Counted from the first letter of the stretch, positions 43,849 to 52,629 are shown. The stretch: DNA of 64,000 nt from an uncultured Chlamydiae bacterium (GCA_937996705.1 CALKUQ010000019.1:62001-126000), one strand, 5' to 3'. Program-made: numbers and translations. The notes: a model not told the origin generated them from the sequence alone.

Positions 43849-44371
43849 GAATTAAGACCCCTAATTTTGTTTTATAGTAGAGCAGCCTGCTAGGTTCTGT
43901 TAGATATTTATACAACAGAAGCGGCAATAAAGCCCAGAGTAATGTATAGGCTCCGTCGATTAATGGCATGCAGATAAGGTCGGTTGCGAGAGTCAGAAGA
44001 GATAGCTTTAGGTGAGTATCAACAATCGCATAGAGGGAAAAATGGATTAGTGTTGAAACTAGCGAAAAAATAATAGCATACAGCGCAAACGAAAGGAGGT
44101 TTTCCTCTGAAAAAAATTTTTTATAACGAAATAGAATAAGTGTCGATAGGGAGTAATTAATCGCAAAAAATCCTAGTGGGGGACCAAATGAGGTTAAATC
44201 AATTAAGAGCCCACAAAGAGCGCTACACCATAGAGCCTTTGGTAAGGAAAGTCTTGAAATTGCAAAAATTATGTAGGGGAGAAATCCTAAAATTTTTGCT
44301 GAGGGAAAAAATAGAGGTAAAAAAAACTGCCCGGCAAAGGATAAAGAAAAAAGTGTTATAAAAAATTTCAT
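43820..44371 (-). CDS. MreD-like inner membrane protein
   Basis: A 183-residue protein with about five hydrophobic segments. The region CGLLIDLTSFGPPLGFFAIN resembles the MreD signature (GLLxDLxSGxPLG), followed by further helices. If correct it belongs to the MreBCD cell-shape machinery, which Chlamydiae use for division; mreB and mreC are not in this window. Similarity is partial, so this is a tentative call. First gene of the unit with suhB and folD. Confidence 0.5.
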   Translation of the reverse strand: MKFFITLFSLSFAGQFFLPLFFPSAKILGFLPYIIFAISRLSLPKALWCSALCGLLIDLTSFGPPLGFFAINYSLSTLILFRYKKFFSEENLLSFALYAIIFSLVSTLIHFSLYAIVDTHLKLSLLTLATDLICMPLIDGAYTLLWALLPLLLYKYLTEPSRLLYYKTKLGVLIHGLSRITGK

Positions 44372-44419
44372 GATTACATTTAATTGTAGTAAATTGGGCG
44401 ATCTAGGTAAACTAGAAAG

Positions 44420-45625
44420 ATGAAATTTTCACTCTTAGCAATTATTTGCGGTGTTGTTGCCGGCTTTTTAGGGTTAGAGCCTATTATTTTCGTGGCAAAT
44501 GGTATCACAACAGTTTTTATGAATTTTTTAAAGCTGATTGCAGCCCCGATCGTTTTTTTAGCAATTGTTGCAACTATATCAAATATGCAGGGATTTGCAG
44601 AGATGAAAAACTTAGGAAGGCGAGTTTTTGGTTATACTCTTTTAACAACCTTTCTAGCGGCCTTCATTGCGTTACTCCTTTTTTTAGTTATGGATCCAGC
44701 AAATAGTATGCAACTGCTTGCAAATGGAGAAAAGGTGTTGAAAGAGGGCTCATATGTTTCATTTTTATTAAATATCATCCCTTCGAATTTTACAAAGGCA
44801 TTTTTAGAAAATAATGTGATTGGCGTTGCTTTAATGGGTTTTTTTCTGGGAATAGCAATTTTAAAGATCCCCGAGGAGAATAAAAAAGTAATTAGCCTCT
44901 TTTTTTCCTCCATCTTTAAAGCTGTTTTGAAGGTTGCTGAATTTATTACAGCATTTATGCCGGTTGCCATTTGGGCTTTTACTGCTTTGCTTGTAGTCGA
45001 TTTGCGGGCTAATTTTGCCCATTTTCAGAGCTTGTTGCTGTATTTGGCAGTTGTGATTTTGGCTAATTTTTTCCAAGGGGTTGTGGTTATCCCGATTCTT
45101 TTAAAAATGAAAGGAATATCCCCTATAAAAACAGTAAAAGGAGCCCAGTCAGCTCTAATCCTTGCCTTTTTTTCCAAGTCTTCCAATGCAACACTTCCCC
45201 TCACAATGAAAGTTGCTGAAACAAAATTAGGAATTCAGTCAAAAATCGCCAACTTTTCACTCCCTCTTTGCACTGTGATTAACATGAATGGTTGCGCAGC
45301 TTTTATCTTAACAACAGTTTTGTTTGTATCCCAAATTAACGGAATCACGTTTTCACCGATTTCTCTTCTAGTTTGGGTCTTTTTAGCAACTCTTGCTGCT
45401 ATTGGAAATGCAGGGGTGCCTATGGGTTGTTTTTTCCTTAGCTCTACATTTCTTATTTGGATGGACATTCCCCTTACAACAATGGGGCTGATTCTTCCCT
45501 TCTACGCATTTTTAGATATGTGTGAAACAGCTTTGAATGTGTGGTCAGACATTGCAGTCACTGCAATTGTCGATAAAGAGGTGCGCGCATATGAAAATGG
45601 ACAGCTTTCGAAAGATCTCTGTTGA
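44420..45625 (+). CDS. Sodium/proton dicarboxylate or glutamate symporter (SDF family)
   Basis: A 401-residue transporter with eight helices and two hairpins. Family regions: FLKLIAAPIVFLAIVATI, SSNATLPLTMKVAE (the serine-rich hairpin), VINMNGCAAFILTTVLFV (NMxG motif), GNAGVPMGCFFLSSTFL and DMCETALNVWSDI. Imports glutamate or C4-dicarboxylates from the host. Its stop is followed immediately by a dispersed repeat. Chlamydia carries a gltT homologue. Confidence 0.93.
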   Translation: MKFSLLAIICGVVAGFLGLEPIIFVANGITTVFMNFLKLIAAPIVFLAIVATISNMQGFAEMKNLGRRVFGYTLLTTFLAAFIALLLFLVMDPANSMQLLANGEKVLKEGSYVSFLLNIIPSNFTKAFLENNVIGVALMGFFLGIAILKIPEENKKVISLFFSSIFKAVLKVAEFITAFMPVAIWAFTALLVVDLRANFAHFQSLLLYLAVVILANFFQGVVVIPILLKMKGISPIKTVKGAQSALILAFFSKSSNATLPLTMKVAETKLGIQSKIANFSLPLCTVINMNGCAAFILTTVLFVSQINGITFSPISLLVWVFLATLAAIGNAGVPMGCFFLSSTFLIWMDIPLTTMGLILPFYAFLDMCETALNVWSDIAVTAIVDKEVRAYENGQLSKDLC

Positions 45626-45671
45626 CTGCCCCCGCCCTTAGGACATCGCAGGCCTTTCAAAAAGCGACACG
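45626..45671 (+). repeat. Repeat module after the symporter stop
   Basis: CTGCCCCCGCCCTTAGGACA followed by TCGCAGGCCTTTCAAAAAGCG aligns with 12211-12255 (CTGCCCGCCCTTCGGACATG, GCAGACCTTTCAAAAGCG) with a few changes. It starts at the base after the stop codon. Confidence 0.7.
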
Positions 45672-45678
45672 CTTCTCT

Positions 45679-46440
45679 TCAATTATCTAATAACGATATT
45701 CGGTATAGTTTAAGGGTCTCTAAGAGAAATTGATTGGGTGTGGAGAGTTGTGCCAGTAAGTGGCTTGAGTAAGAAAGGAGGGTTTTTTTAGTTACAAGAA
45801 GTTGTTGTAAGTCTATGTTAGCGTTTTTGTCTTGGAGATCGTCTTCTATTTGATAGAGAAGACCGAAGGCCTTTCCAAAACAGGAATAAATGGAGATCTC
45901 TTTTTCAGAAATATTTTTTATTAAAGCGCCTGCTAACAGAGCAACTTCAAATAGATCTGCGGTTTTTCTAGAGGCGATGTTTTGATATTGAATCCACGTT
46001 AGAGGTTTTAGTTGAGAGGCAAGGTCTAGAAATTGGCCTTCTATAATGCTGTTAGCTCCAATTTTTTTTGAGAGTAAGCGGATAATTGTAACAATCAGAG
46101 AATCCGGGAAATCGCTTTCGCTGATTACCTCAAAACCCAGAGTGAGAAGGAGATCGCCTGTTAAAATAGCAGTCGCTTCATTAAACGCTTTATGAAGAGT
46201 CGGTTTTCCTCTTCTTAAATCATCGTTATCCATAGCAGGAAGATCGTCGTGTATCAGAGTGTATGTGTGGATAAATTCGATTGCGCAAGCAATGTCAAGG
46301 CCTGCGTCGCCAGAAATCGAAAGGGTCATTTTAGGTCTGAGTCTTTTTCCCCCGGAAAAAAGGGCGTAATTACAAGCCTCTCGTAACTCTGGGTGATCTA
46401 TTTTGGAAAGAATCTCTTGGATTCTGCTCTCAATCTTCAT
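45679..46440 (-). CDS. ispA: Polyprenyl diphosphate synthase (IspA-like)
   Basis: Chain-elongating prenyltransferase using IPP and DMAPP. The first Asp-rich motif is DDLPAMDNDDLRRGKPTLHKAF; the second is LLYQIEDDLQD. From ATG 46440 the length is 253, shorter than E. coli IspA (299), mostly at the N-terminus and C-terminus. I chose this start for GGAA eight bases upstream and its 11-base overlap with lolD; an ATG at 46455 is the alternative. Confidence 0.9.
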   Translation of the reverse strand: MKIESRIQEILSKIDHPELREACNYALFSGGKRLRPKMTLSISGDAGLDIACAIEFIHTYTLIHDDLPAMDNDDLRRGKPTLHKAFNEATAILTGDLLLTLGFEVISESDFPDSLIVTIIRLLSKKIGANSIIEGQFLDLASQLKPLTWIQYQNIASRKTADLFEVALLAGALIKNISEKEISIYSCFGKAFGLLYQIEDDLQDKNANIDLQQLLVTKKTLLSYSSHLLAQLSTPNQFLLETLKLYRISLLDN

Positions 46441-47110
46441 AAAGTATTCCGGCATCAAGATGCAGTTTTTTGTCTACGAGGTTTGCAAAAGTAACATCAT
46501 GCGTGACTACTATTAAAGATTTATTGTTTTTGCGGCAGCTTTCAGTCAGCAGCTCCATGATGGCTTGTGCTGAATTGCTGTCGAGATTGCCCGTAGGTTC
46601 ATCTGCTAAAATAAGCTCTGGATTGTTGATAAAAGCTCTTGCTATCGCTCCCCGTTGCTTTTCTCCCCCTGATAGATACTTAAGAGGGAATTGAATTCTG
46701 TGGGAGAGTCCTACTTGTTCAATAAAAAACAGAGCTTCTTCATAAGCTTCAGATCCTTTCGTGGTTTTTCTTCTAGCGATTTTTGCTTTTAATAAGAGGT
46801 TCTCGAGAAGAGAATATTCTTCTAGGAGGTTGCTTGATTGAAAGACAAATCCACAATACTTATTTCGAATGTCTGAAAGCATCGATTTCATGATTTTCTC
46901 CCCATGAAAGAAGAGGTCGCCACTTGTTGGGCCTTCTAGCGTTCCAAGAATTTGTAGAAGGGTGCTTTTGCCTGAGCCTGATGCTCCTATGATAGCAATG
47001 CTCTCTGAGGGTCCAATATCAATTGAGATATCATGTAACACGGTAATTTTTTCAGGTCTGTAAAATTCCTTTCGGATGTTTTTAGCTGAAAGGATAGATT
47101 CTTTTTTCAT
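46430..47110 (-). CDS. lolD: Lipoprotein-releasing ABC transporter ATPase (LolD)
   Basis: A 226-residue MacB/LolD-type ATPase: Walker A GASGSGKST, VFQSSNLLEEYSLLENLLL, signature LSGGEKQR, Walker B LILADEPTGNLD. Powers extraction of outer-membrane lipoproteins from the inner membrane. Overlaps lolE by 4 bases; the order rpmG-lolE-lolD matches Chlamydia. Confidence 0.93.
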   Translation of the reverse strand: MKKESILSAKNIRKEFYRPEKITVLHDISIDIGPSESIAIIGASGSGKSTLLQILGTLEGPTSGDLFFHGEKIMKSMLSDIRNKYCGFVFQSSNLLEEYSLLENLLLKAKIARRKTTKGSEAYEEALFFIEQVGLSHRIQFPLKYLSGGEKQRGAIARAFINNPELILADEPTGNLDSNSAQAIMELLTESCRKNNKSLIVVTHDVTFANLVDKKLHLDAGILYED

Positions 47111-48759
47111 TCAGACCTCAATATTGCAGAGGGTTTTAATCTACATGCTTTAATTGCAGGGATTAAGCCAGCAATTAAAGCTAGAAGAGGGGAGGCGATC
47201 AGAACGAATGTCAATGCTTTTGGGCTCATGTAGTTTGGAAGGGAGTCGCCGTAGAAAAAAGGATTAAAAGCATCTCTTCCTTGAAGAGTGCTGAGCAACC
47301 GTACAAGTACATGAATATTAGAAAGAGTTAGATAGGCAAGGAGAGTTCCTATAAGAGAGCTAATAATTCCGAGGCTCACTCCGATCCCTCCAAAAATAGC
47401 TGCGATGCTTGTTTTAGAAGCTCCCAGTGAGAGGAGGATCCCTATTTCATGCTTTTTGTCATTAACTAAAAGCAAAAGAAGGGAGATTACATTTGAGCAG
47501 GCGACGATTAAAATTAAAAGCCCCACAATTGTAAATAAGTAGCGGTCGCTTTGAAATTGAGAGAGGAGCTCTTTTGCAAAATCGTATTGGTAGTAAGGGG
47601 TGATATGCCAGTAATCAGAAATTCCAGCCTTTTCAAACTCTTTGTTAAGCTCAGTTTCAATCGATCGGGTCTTATCAATATCATCAAACCAGACTTGAAT
47701 GCCGTTTGTAAACAAAGGGTCAATGGCAGTAGTCTGACTGGAGGCGTTCATTGTGTGGACTAAGGGGGAGTCGGCTAAAATAAAACGTGAGCCAATGGAG
47801 ATAACTCCAGGATCATAAAATCCCGCAACCTGAACATTAAGTCTTTGCTCTTGCGAGCTCATAGGCGTGGCGCTTTGGTAAGAGAAATACCCTTTATCCC
47901 CTAAGAGGACATCGCTCTCTCGAAACTGCTTGGGAAGGACAATTCCCCCTTCTGGAAGAACTAACTTATCTTTGACAAAGTAGGCCCAGGGTGGGGCGAT
48001 TTTAGGGGGTTCTTCAAAGGTTGTCAAAAATTCAGCATCCTCAGGTAATAAAGAAGGATTAGCTAACGGTTCACCAGATTTTAAAACAATGTTTGCCATT
48101 ATGCTGTTTAATAAATCATTGGAGGAATAGAGGGAGGCCATGTAAAGCAAATGGCTAATGTCTGCAAAAGAGGGCTTTTGGATAATCTCTTTAAAATGTG
48201 AGGGAGTTTTCGGATAGGTTGCAACATAAGAGACTTGTGTAAGAAAGCTTTGTAAATTTTTGGATTGGGGCCTGATGAGCTCTAAACGCATTAAGGTGCC
48301 AGCAACTTCGTAATCTTCGGCAACTAAATTAGGGACTTTGCCTTTTACTAGATCAAAGGAATTAAAGGCTGCTTTGACAGGGTCAATCTCCTTTGAATCC
48401 TTTATGGGCCAGTAATAGGGGAGTTCTTCGTCAAGATCTGGTTGATAAGGGTCTGATTTTTCTGCCCGTAACTTTTCCCCAATGCTTTTTAACGAATAAT
48501 TTGATGAGCTAGCTAAGCCGTCAATTTGGTAGTAATAAGAGTTGTAGTATTCTTCTGTGGGTGTGATCCGAATCGGGGCGTTTAAAGAGGTGAGCTTCGA
48601 TAACCAGGTTTTTTCAATCCCTTCTGTTATAGAGAGAAACAGTAAAAGGAGCCAAACTACTATGGAAATTACAAATAAAGACAAAAGCCCAATTAAAGCA
48701 ACAGAAAGCTGCCTCTTCTTGGGCCACAAGTAACTCTTAATGAAAAAGAGCTCAAACAA
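47107..48759 (-). CDS. lolE: Lipoprotein-releasing system permease (LolC/LolE)
   Basis: A 550-residue permease: one N-terminal helix (LIGLLSLFVISIVVWLLLLFL), a large periplasmic domain (~45-400) and three C-terminal FtsX helices (FTIVGLLILIVACSNVISLLLL, SLGASKTSIAAIFGGIGVS). The single permease probably forms a homodimer, replacing LolC plus LolE. The periplasmic domain is larger than in E. coli (about 400-residue proteins). The start is TTG at 48759, just after the rpmG stop; no nearby ATG is available. Confidence 0.87.
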   Translation of the reverse strand: MFELFFIKSYLWPKKRQLSVALIGLLSLFVISIVVWLLLLFLSITEGIEKTWLSKLTSLNAPIRITPTEEYYNSYYYQIDGLASSSNYSLKSIGEKLRAEKSDPYQPDLDEELPYYWPIKDSKEIDPVKAAFNSFDLVKGKVPNLVAEDYEVAGTLMRLELIRPQSKNLQSFLTQVSYVATYPKTPSHFKEIIQKPSFADISHLLYMASLYSSNDLLNSIMANIVLKSGEPLANPSLLPEDAEFLTTFEEPPKIAPPWAYFVKDKLVLPEGGIVLPKQFRESDVLLGDKGYFSYQSATPMSSQEQRLNVQVAGFYDPGVISIGSRFILADSPLVHTMNASSQTTAIDPLFTNGIQVWFDDIDKTRSIETELNKEFEKAGISDYWHITPYYQYDFAKELLSQFQSDRYLFTIVGLLILIVACSNVISLLLLLVNDKKHEIGILLSLGASKTSIAAIFGGIGVSLGIISSLIGTLLAYLTLSNIHVLVRLLSTLQGRDAFNPFFYGDSLPNYMSPKALTFVLIASPLLALIAGLIPAIKACRLKPSAILRSE

Positions 48760-48761
48760 AG

Positions 48762-48923
48762 TTATTTTTTCTCACGAAATAATACATGTTTTTTTAATGT
48801 TGGGTCGTATTTCTTTAGTTCGAGACGTGTAGTTGTGTTTCTTGGATTCTTTACAGTGCTCATTCGGAATGTGCTCTCAGTGCTTTCCAAAGTAACAATT
48901 TGACGAACTTTCTTTTTTGCCAT
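48762..48923 (-). CDS. rpmG: 50S ribosomal protein L33 (RpmG)
   Basis: A 53-residue protein starting MAKKKVRQIVTLESTESTFR and ending LKKYDPTLKKHVLFREKK. The pattern NPRNTTTRLELKKYDP is diagnostic of L33. It lacks the four zinc-binding Cys (C- type). Ends two bases before the lolE start, so it leads the rpmG-lolE-lolD-ispA unit. Confidence 0.93.
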   Translation of the reverse strand: MAKKKVRQIVTLESTESTFRMSTVKNPRNTTTRLELKKYDPTLKKHVLFREKK

Positions 48924-48968
48924 GGGTTAAACCTCAAATTTTTTTAAAAAGATGATGCCTAATTCTCT

Positions 48969-49961
48969 TTAAAATTGCAACCTGTTTGTGGGGGTTGGAC
49001 TTAAGTCAAAGGGGGCTGAGTGCTTTTCTTTTTGATAAACGTGATAGCCGAGGCCTGCAATCATGGCTGCGTTGTCTAAGCTAAGCCCTTTTTCGGGCCA
49101 AAAAACAGAAAGATTAAAAGGCTTTCTCTCGTCAAAAATAGCTCTCAGTCGCATGTTATTGCTTACACCGCCCCCTATATAGATTGCATTTAAAGAAAAT
49201 TCTTTGCAGGCAAGGAGGGATTTAGTAACAAGATCTGTCAGGGCAATTTCTTGAAAGCTTGCTGCTACATCTTCGGTTTTAGGGTTGTTTTTCATAGCAT
49301 AAAGGACTTGAGTTTTAAGACCGCTGAATGAAAAACAGAGGGGCTTTTCTTTGATTTTACAAGGTTTAAAAGGGACGTTTTTAGGATCGCCGTTTTTTGC
49401 AATTTTTTCGATTTCAGGCCCTCCCGGATAAGGGAGCCCCAAAAGCCTAGCAGTCTTATCAAAGGCTTCACCAACTGCATCGTCGACCGTATTTCCCAGC
49501 CAGGTGTATTCTCCAATAGATTCAATTTTTAACAGGGAGGTGTGCCCCCCAGATACAATAAGGCCAATAGCGGGAAGGGGAGGATTTTCTATATGCATCT
49601 GAGCTGCATATAGATGCGCTTCAATATGATTTACAGCTACATAAGGGATTTTCCAGCTGTATGCCAGCGCTTTAGCGGTACTAAGGCCAATTAATAGCGC
49701 GCCCATAAGGCCAGGCCTGGTAGCAACTGCGATCAGATCTATATCAGTTTTTTCAATACCGGCATCTCTGATTGCCTGATCGATGATGGATATGAGCATA
49801 GATTCGTGCTTTCTGCAAGCAAGTTCTGGAAAAACGCCCCCGTACTCTCTATGAGTCTCAATTTGGGAAAAAACCACATTGGAAAGAATTTTTTTGCCAT
49901 CCACAACAATGCTTGCTGCAGTCTCATCACATGTGGTTTCAATTCCTAGAACAACACTCAT
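48969..49961 (-). CDS. tsaD: tRNA threonylcarbamoyladenosine transferase TsaD
   Basis: Catalyses the last step of t6A37 formation together with TsaB/TsaE, using the product of TsaC, encoded two genes upstream. The 330-residue ASKHA-fold protein starts VVLGIETTCDETAASIV and has the metal-binding VNHIEAHLYA, VSGGHTSL and GGGVSNNMRLR. A repeat element occupies its upstream region. Confidence 0.96.
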   Translation of the reverse strand: MSVVLGIETTCDETAASIVVDGKKILSNVVFSQIETHREYGGVFPELACRKHESMLISIIDQAIRDAGIEKTDIDLIAVATRPGLMGALLIGLSTAKALAYSWKIPYVAVNHIEAHLYAAQMHIENPPLPAIGLIVSGGHTSLLKIESIGEYTWLGNTVDDAVGEAFDKTARLLGLPYPGGPEIEKIAKNGDPKNVPFKPCKIKEKPLCFSFSGLKTQVLYAMKNNPKTEDVAASFQEIALTDLVTKSLLACKEFSLNAIYIGGGVSNNMRLRAIFDERKPFNLSVFWPEKGLSLDNAAMIAGLGYHVYQKEKHSAPFDLSPTPTNRLQF

Positions 49962-49978
49962 CCAGAAGAGTCTAGCAG

Positions 49979-50142
49979 ATTAAAATCCGGTTGGCTACTT
50001 ATTTCCTATTCAGAATCTCTCTTGCAGCGATCTTTAATCAATCCTTTTTCGCTAAGGTAAAAAGCCTCAACTCGCCCTCTAGCTTGTATCTTGATTGTTT
50101 CTTTAGGCACTAAGGGCGAATAAGTAGCGGGCCGGGTTTAAA
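49979..50142. repeat. MITE-like element with terminal inverted repeats
   Basis: The left end (minus-strand sense of the family core, read on plus: AAAATCCGGTTGGCTACTTA TTTC, ~49982-50004) and the inverted right end (GAATAAGTAGCGGGCCGGGT TTA, 50118-50140) pair as ~24-bp imperfect inverted repeats. Inside are the module shared with 12280-12335 and the module shared with 3440-3512. The right end includes the slyD stop codon. No coding potential. Confidence 0.7.
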
Positions 50143-50563
50143 GAATTTTGACCAGCTGAATTTCAAAATTTAATGTTTTTCCTGCAAGGGGATGATTGGC
50201 ATCTAAAGTGATGTGCTCAGGGGTTACGCTTGTAAGGGTAACAATGGTCCGTTCTTCGTGCTCGCCTAGTTGGAGTTGCATGCCTTCTTGAGGTTCAAGA
50301 TCTTTTGGAAAGTACTTGCGATCAACTAATTTTACTAATTCTTTTAAATGCTCGCCATAAGCCTCAGTGGGGGCAAGTGCAACTGTTTTTGTCTCTCCCT
50401 CCTCCATCCCTAAAAGAGCATTTTCAAAGCCAGGAATAAGTTCGCCCGCCCCGATATTGACTTCTAAGGGCTCTCTTTCAAAAGATGAGTCAAAGATAGT
50501 ACCATCTGTGAGAGATCCTTTATAATGAACATGAACTTTATCAGTTTTTTTGGCAGCGCGCAT
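50138..50563 (-). CDS. slyD: FKBP-type peptidyl-prolyl isomerase (SlyD-like)
   Basis: A 141-residue isomerase/chaperone: VHVHYKGSLTDGTIFDSS, GELIPGFENALLGMEEGE, then the insert-in-flap domain (YGEHLKELVKLVDRKYFP) and the return VTPEHITLDANHPLAGKTLNFEIQLV. The His/Cys-rich metal tail of E. coli SlyD is absent. Cytosolic, no signal peptide. Its stop codon forms part of a repeat element. Confidence 0.92.
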   Translation of the reverse strand: MRAAKKTDKVHVHYKGSLTDGTIFDSSFEREPLEVNIGAGELIPGFENALLGMEEGETKTVALAPTEAYGEHLKELVKLVDRKYFPKDLEPQEGMQLQLGEHEERTIVTLTSVTPEHITLDANHPLAGKTLNFEIQLVKIL

Positions 50564-50605
50564 AAATTTCCTTAGTTTTTGAGTTAGATTGCATCTTATA
50601 TAAAG

Positions 50606-51178
50606 TTATATTTTTAGGATATATGGAAATAGATCTTCTTTAGTGATTGATCCCAAACGATCAATTTCCCATTGATTTTCTTTAAAGGAGAGGATAGTCG
50701 AAGGAGTTTGTGTTTTCGGTAATTCCCCTTCAAGTACAGGAAAATTCAAACCAAAGGTGGTTTCAATTTCCTTTAAAGAGATTAAGGGGGGGGAGCCAGA
50801 AATATTTGCTGATGTAACAAATAGGGGGCCAGTTGTTTTTAAAAGAGACAAAATCAGCGGGTGATTAGGAATTCTGATTGCGATAGTTGTTCCTGGGTTT
50901 TTGGAAGGGAGGACAAGGGTAAGAGGGCCGGGCCAAAAAGCTTCGATAAGAGCTTTACCCCCTTCGGGAATGGATTCCACAAAAGAGAACAGATCGCTTG
51001 TGTCGGCAATAAACAAGACTAGGGGATTGGACGTTGGCCTTTTTTTTAATTCATAAATTTCATCAATTGCCGATTTCTGAACATACGAGGCCGCAAGCCC
51101 ATAAATAGTATCTGTTGGGATTGCGACAACAGAGCCTTGGATTAAAAGTTTTTCAGCTTGATCTTTAAAGATTTTCAT
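50606..51178 (-). CDS. tsaC: Threonylcarbamoyl-AMP synthase (TsaC/Sua5/YrdC)
   Basis: Makes threonylcarbamoyl-AMP for the t6A pathway completed by TsaD. The 190-residue YrdC domain has VVAIPTDTIYGLAA, KKRPTSNPLVLFI, FWPGPLTLVL, IRIPNHPL and TSANISGSPP. The lineage pair tsaC-slyD-tsaD on one strand is sensible functionally. Confidence 0.94.
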   Translation of the reverse strand: MKIFKDQAEKLLIQGSVVAIPTDTIYGLAASYVQKSAIDEIYELKKRPTSNPLVLFIADTSDLFSFVESIPEGGKALIEAFWPGPLTLVLPSKNPGTTIAIRIPNHPLILSLLKTTGPLFVTSANISGSPPLISLKEIETTFGLNFPVLEGELPKTQTPSTILSFKENQWEIDRLGSITKEDLFPYILKI

Positions 51179-51261
51179 ACAACATCCTAAACCATCAATC
51201 TTTTGAGAGAAGAGGTTAGGTTAGAGTAGCACAAATAGAAATTTTTTGCTACTCTTCACTC

Positions 51262-52233
51262 ATGAAAATAGGTGTCTTGTTTGGGGGAAAATCGGGAGAG
51301 CATGATGTGTCGGTAAGATCGGCCGAGAGTGTCATGAGCGCTATTGATAAAAATCGGCACACTCTAATTCCTATTTGCATAGATAGGGAAGGACTTTGGG
51401 AAGGATTGCCTTTTATTGAAGCATGCGGAGCCCTTTTAAAGGACTTGGATGTAGTCTTTCCTGTTTTGCATGGTCCGTTTGGAGAAGATGGAACAGTTCA
51501 GGGAATGTTAGATATTGCAGGAATTCCTTATGTAGGCGCCTCTGTTTTAGGTTCTTGTATTGGGCTTGATAAGGATGTTACAAAGCGTCTTTTGAGAGAT
51601 TCAGGGATCCCTGTTGCTGATTTTTTAGTTTTCAGAACAAACCCCTCTTTCGATGAGATTGTTGAAAGGCTTGGAATTCCCTTTTTTGTAAAACCTGCTA
51701 CTATGGGATCCTCTGTTGGAATTACTAAAGTGGAATCTTTTAGCCAATTTGAATCAGCCGTTGAACTCGCGTTTTCTTATGACAAAAAAATTGTGATAGA
51801 AAGGCAAATTTTGGGAAGAGAACTAGAATGTGCTGTGTTGGGACTTGATCACCCGCTAGTTTCTAGAGTAGGTGAGATTATCCCTAAAGGGGGGGTTTAC
51901 ACCTACGAGAGAAAGTATTTAGATCCTGAAGGAGCTCAATTTAAATTGCCTGCTCAAATATCTCCGAAAAAGGAGAAAGAGATTCAAGAGATGGCTCTTC
52001 AAGTGTTTGAGATTCTTTGTTGCGATAGCATGGCAAGAGTTGATTTTTTTATGGATCAAGAGGAGAGGATTTTTCTAAACGAGCTAAACACGATTCCAGG
52101 TTTTACTAACATCAGCCTCTATCCTAAATTATTCGAGATTTCAGGTGTTGGTTACGCAGATCTTATAGAGAAACTTATGAGTATAGCCCTTGAAAAAGCT
52201 GCTCGAAAAAACCTTTTAAATGCATCCCTATGA
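51262..52233 (+). CDS. ddl: D-alanine-D-alanine ligase (Ddl), stand-alone
   Basis: ATP-grasp ligase making the D-Ala-D-Ala end of peptidoglycan precursors. The 323-residue protein starts IGVLFGGKSGEHDVSVRSA and has VFPVLHGPFGEDGT, KPATMGSSVGI, and the terminal FLNELNTIPGFTNISLYP. In Chlamydiaceae Ddl is the C-terminal half of a MurC-Ddl fusion; here it is a free gene with its own start. The stop overlaps the next gene by 4 bases. Confidence 0.94.
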   Translation: MKIGVLFGGKSGEHDVSVRSAESVMSAIDKNRHTLIPICIDREGLWEGLPFIEACGALLKDLDVVFPVLHGPFGEDGTVQGMLDIAGIPYVGASVLGSCIGLDKDVTKRLLRDSGIPVADFLVFRTNPSFDEIVERLGIPFFVKPATMGSSVGITKVESFSQFESAVELAFSYDKKIVIERQILGRELECAVLGLDHPLVSRVGEIIPKGGVYTYERKYLDPEGAQFKLPAQISPKKEKEIQEMALQVFEILCCDSMARVDFFMDQEERIFLNELNTIPGFTNISLYPKLFEISGVGYADLIEKLMSIALEKAARKNLLNASL

Positions 52234-52625
52234 AAATAGTATTAACAGCTCTTCTTTGGTTGGCACTTCTTCCCGCAGAAGTTGTTACACTAATAACAAA
52301 AGAAAATGCTTTAGAGGTTCTCGCATCCTCGAATTTAGTTCTGGATGTTTATGCCGAGTGGTGCGGACCTTGCAAGCAGTTTTCCCCTGTATTTGAAAAA
52401 GTTGCAAAGGAGACAACCTTAAAAATCCGGTTTGCTAAAGCAAATGCTGAAGGAAACAGTGGAATTTCTGAAAAATTTAATATTCTTACAATCCCCACCA
52501 TCATCTTCCTTAAAGAGGGGAAAGAGATCGGTCGCGAGCTTGGCTATATGAGCGCTAAAACCCTCACCTCCAAAATTGAGCGCTATTTTAAAGAGGCTCC
52601 GTTACCTAATTCTGGCCTGAATTAG
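52230..52625 (+). CDS. Exported thioredoxin-like protein
   Basis: A 131-residue protein with a short signal-like N-terminus (MKIVLTALLWLALLPAEVVT) and a thioredoxin fold: YAEWCGPCKQF active site, ITIPTIIFL-type cis-Pro (LTIPTIIF) and a terminal IGRELGYMSAKTL. A periplasmic thiol-disulfide role is likely. Very similar at the C-terminus to the next gene. Overlaps ddl by 4 bases. A perfect hairpin spans its stop codon. Confidence 0.85.
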   Translation: MKIVLTALLWLALLPAEVVTLITKENALEVLASSNLVLDVYAEWCGPCKQFSPVFEKVAKETTLKIRFAKANAEGNSGISEKFNILTIPTIIFLKEGKEIGRELGYMSAKTLTSKIERYFKEAPLPNSGLN

Positions 52626-52629
52626 GTAA
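52602..52629. terminator. Hairpin spanning the stop codon of the exported thioredoxin
   Basis: A perfect 11-bp inverted repeat TTACCTAATTC/GAATTAGGTAA (52602-52612, 52619-52629) with a 6-base loop; the TAG stop lies in the right arm. No T run follows, so it may be an mRNA-stabilising or Rho-related structure and not a classical terminator. Confidence 0.5.
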
